Positions 5,095 through 5,326 of a DNA stretch of 5,326 bases are shown here, piece by piece (the first letter of the stretch is position 1; each line of letters starts with the position of its first letter). The DNA is from UBA1189 sp045594245. Its GTDB lineage: Bacteria; Bacteroidota; Bacteroidia; Bacteroidales; Bacteroidaceae. Below the pieces are notes generated by a model. It did not search any database. It saw only the letters and a program-made list of their open reading frames with translations, and was not told where the DNA came from. Both the position numbers and the translations under genes were made by a program. The stretch lies in contig JAZNYG010000068.1 of the NCBI GenBank assembly GCA_045594245.1, positions 1 to 5,326 on the forward strand, in the 5' to 3' direction.

Positions 5095-5326
5095 CATCGC
5101 CTCACTCGACACACGCTTCAGCGTGAGAGCACCAGCGATAGCGCTCTTCAGCTTGGCATCGGGACGGAACACGATACGGTGGCCCTTGATCATCGAGGCG
5201 GGGGTGAAGCCCTCGGCCTGCATGGTCTCAGCGGTGTAGCACTTACCCTTGAGACCGATCTGGAAGCGACCGATGTCGTTGAGCACTACTACGCGACCTG
5301 CCAACAGGGCCTTCACGATGTAGCCC
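5089..5326 (-). CDS. HU-related DNA-binding protein, C-terminal part (5' end outside window)
   Basis: The 78 visible residues start GYIVKALLAGRVVVLNDIGR and match the C-terminal half of Bacteroidales histone-like 'HU-related DNA-binding' proteins: a helix with AGR, the VVLNDIGRFQI strand pair corresponding to the HU beta-arm entry, then AEGFTPASMIKGHRIVFRPDAKLK, where family members have an F.ASLIK..RIVF.P pattern, and a short variable tail ending SEAMA. The reading frame continues to the window edge, so the GTG at 5316-5314 is an internal valine and not the start; I estimate 60-75 residues are missing. HU-like proteins bind and bend DNA; what this Bacteroidales subfamily binds is not established. 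It is the first gene of the HU-related/smalltalk/hydrolase set here. Confidence 0.85.
   Translation of the reverse strand, partial: GYIVKALLAGRVVVLNDIGRFQIGLKGKCYTAETMQAEGFTPASMIKGHRIVFRPDAKLKSAIAGALTLKRVSSEAMA

Noticed and set aside
5314..5316. GTG as start codon of the HU-related gene
   Set aside because: The frame stays open upstream to the window edge and the family similarity includes residues before it, so it is an internal valine.
1..5326. tRNA, rRNA, insertion sequence with transposase, polysaccharide utilisation locus genes
   Set aside because: I saw no cloverleaf or rRNA signature, no transposase reading frame, and no SusC/SusD-like, sigma/anti-sigma or hybrid sensor gene.

Overview
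The window looks like Bacteroidota, order Bacteroidales, most likely a Prevotellaceae gut commensal. The evidence is a Bacteroidales-type promoter (TTTG, 20-nt gap, TAATTTTG), AT-rich leaders without a Shine-Dalgarno sequence, an HU-related / 'smalltalk' / peptidoglycan-hydrolase gene set typical of Bacteroides and Prevotella, and a large secreted multidomain GH2 glycosidase. Family and organism assignments come from reading the sequence and from memory; no database was searched. All recognisable genes lie on the minus strand.

Reading in the direction of transcription (right to left): 5326-5089 is the 3' part of an HU-related DNA-binding protein gene that runs off the window. 4931-4818 is a 37-codon smalltalk-like hydrophobic peptide gene. 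4627-4403 starts as a peptidase M15 (D-Ala-D-Ala carboxypeptidase-like) gene, but family similarity stops after about 47 codons and the catalytic zinc-site part is missing, so it is a broken third member of the module. The gaps in this module hold several DNA structures: a palindrome over the HU stop codon, inversely oriented heptanucleotide repeats, a GC-rich hairpin directly after smalltalk, and a 29-bp inverted repeat containing GATTAC units. Smalltalk and the M15 remnant share a leader motif (TTAACCAAT, then 17-18 nt, then ATG).

At about 4490-4330 the M15 remnant gives way to an AT-rich stretch that I believe is a dispersed Prevotella repeat. This stretch contains an almost ideal Bacteroidales promoter pointing into the next gene. 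That gene (4292-258) is a complete 1344-residue exported GH2 beta-galactosidase with a chitobiase-type beta-sandwich and a CBM32/F5-8C domain at its C-terminus. A strong intrinsic terminator follows it, so it appears to be a single-gene transcription unit. No SusC/SusD, sigma/anti-sigma or sensor gene is visible to place it in a polysaccharide utilisation locus.

1-257 is intergenic with two minus-strand terminator hairpins and no convincing gene. The best candidates for under-described biology are the HU/smalltalk/hydrolase module, with its lipobox-ending micropeptide and shared leader, and the promoter-bearing repeat at the point where the M15 gene is cut and the glycosidase begins.
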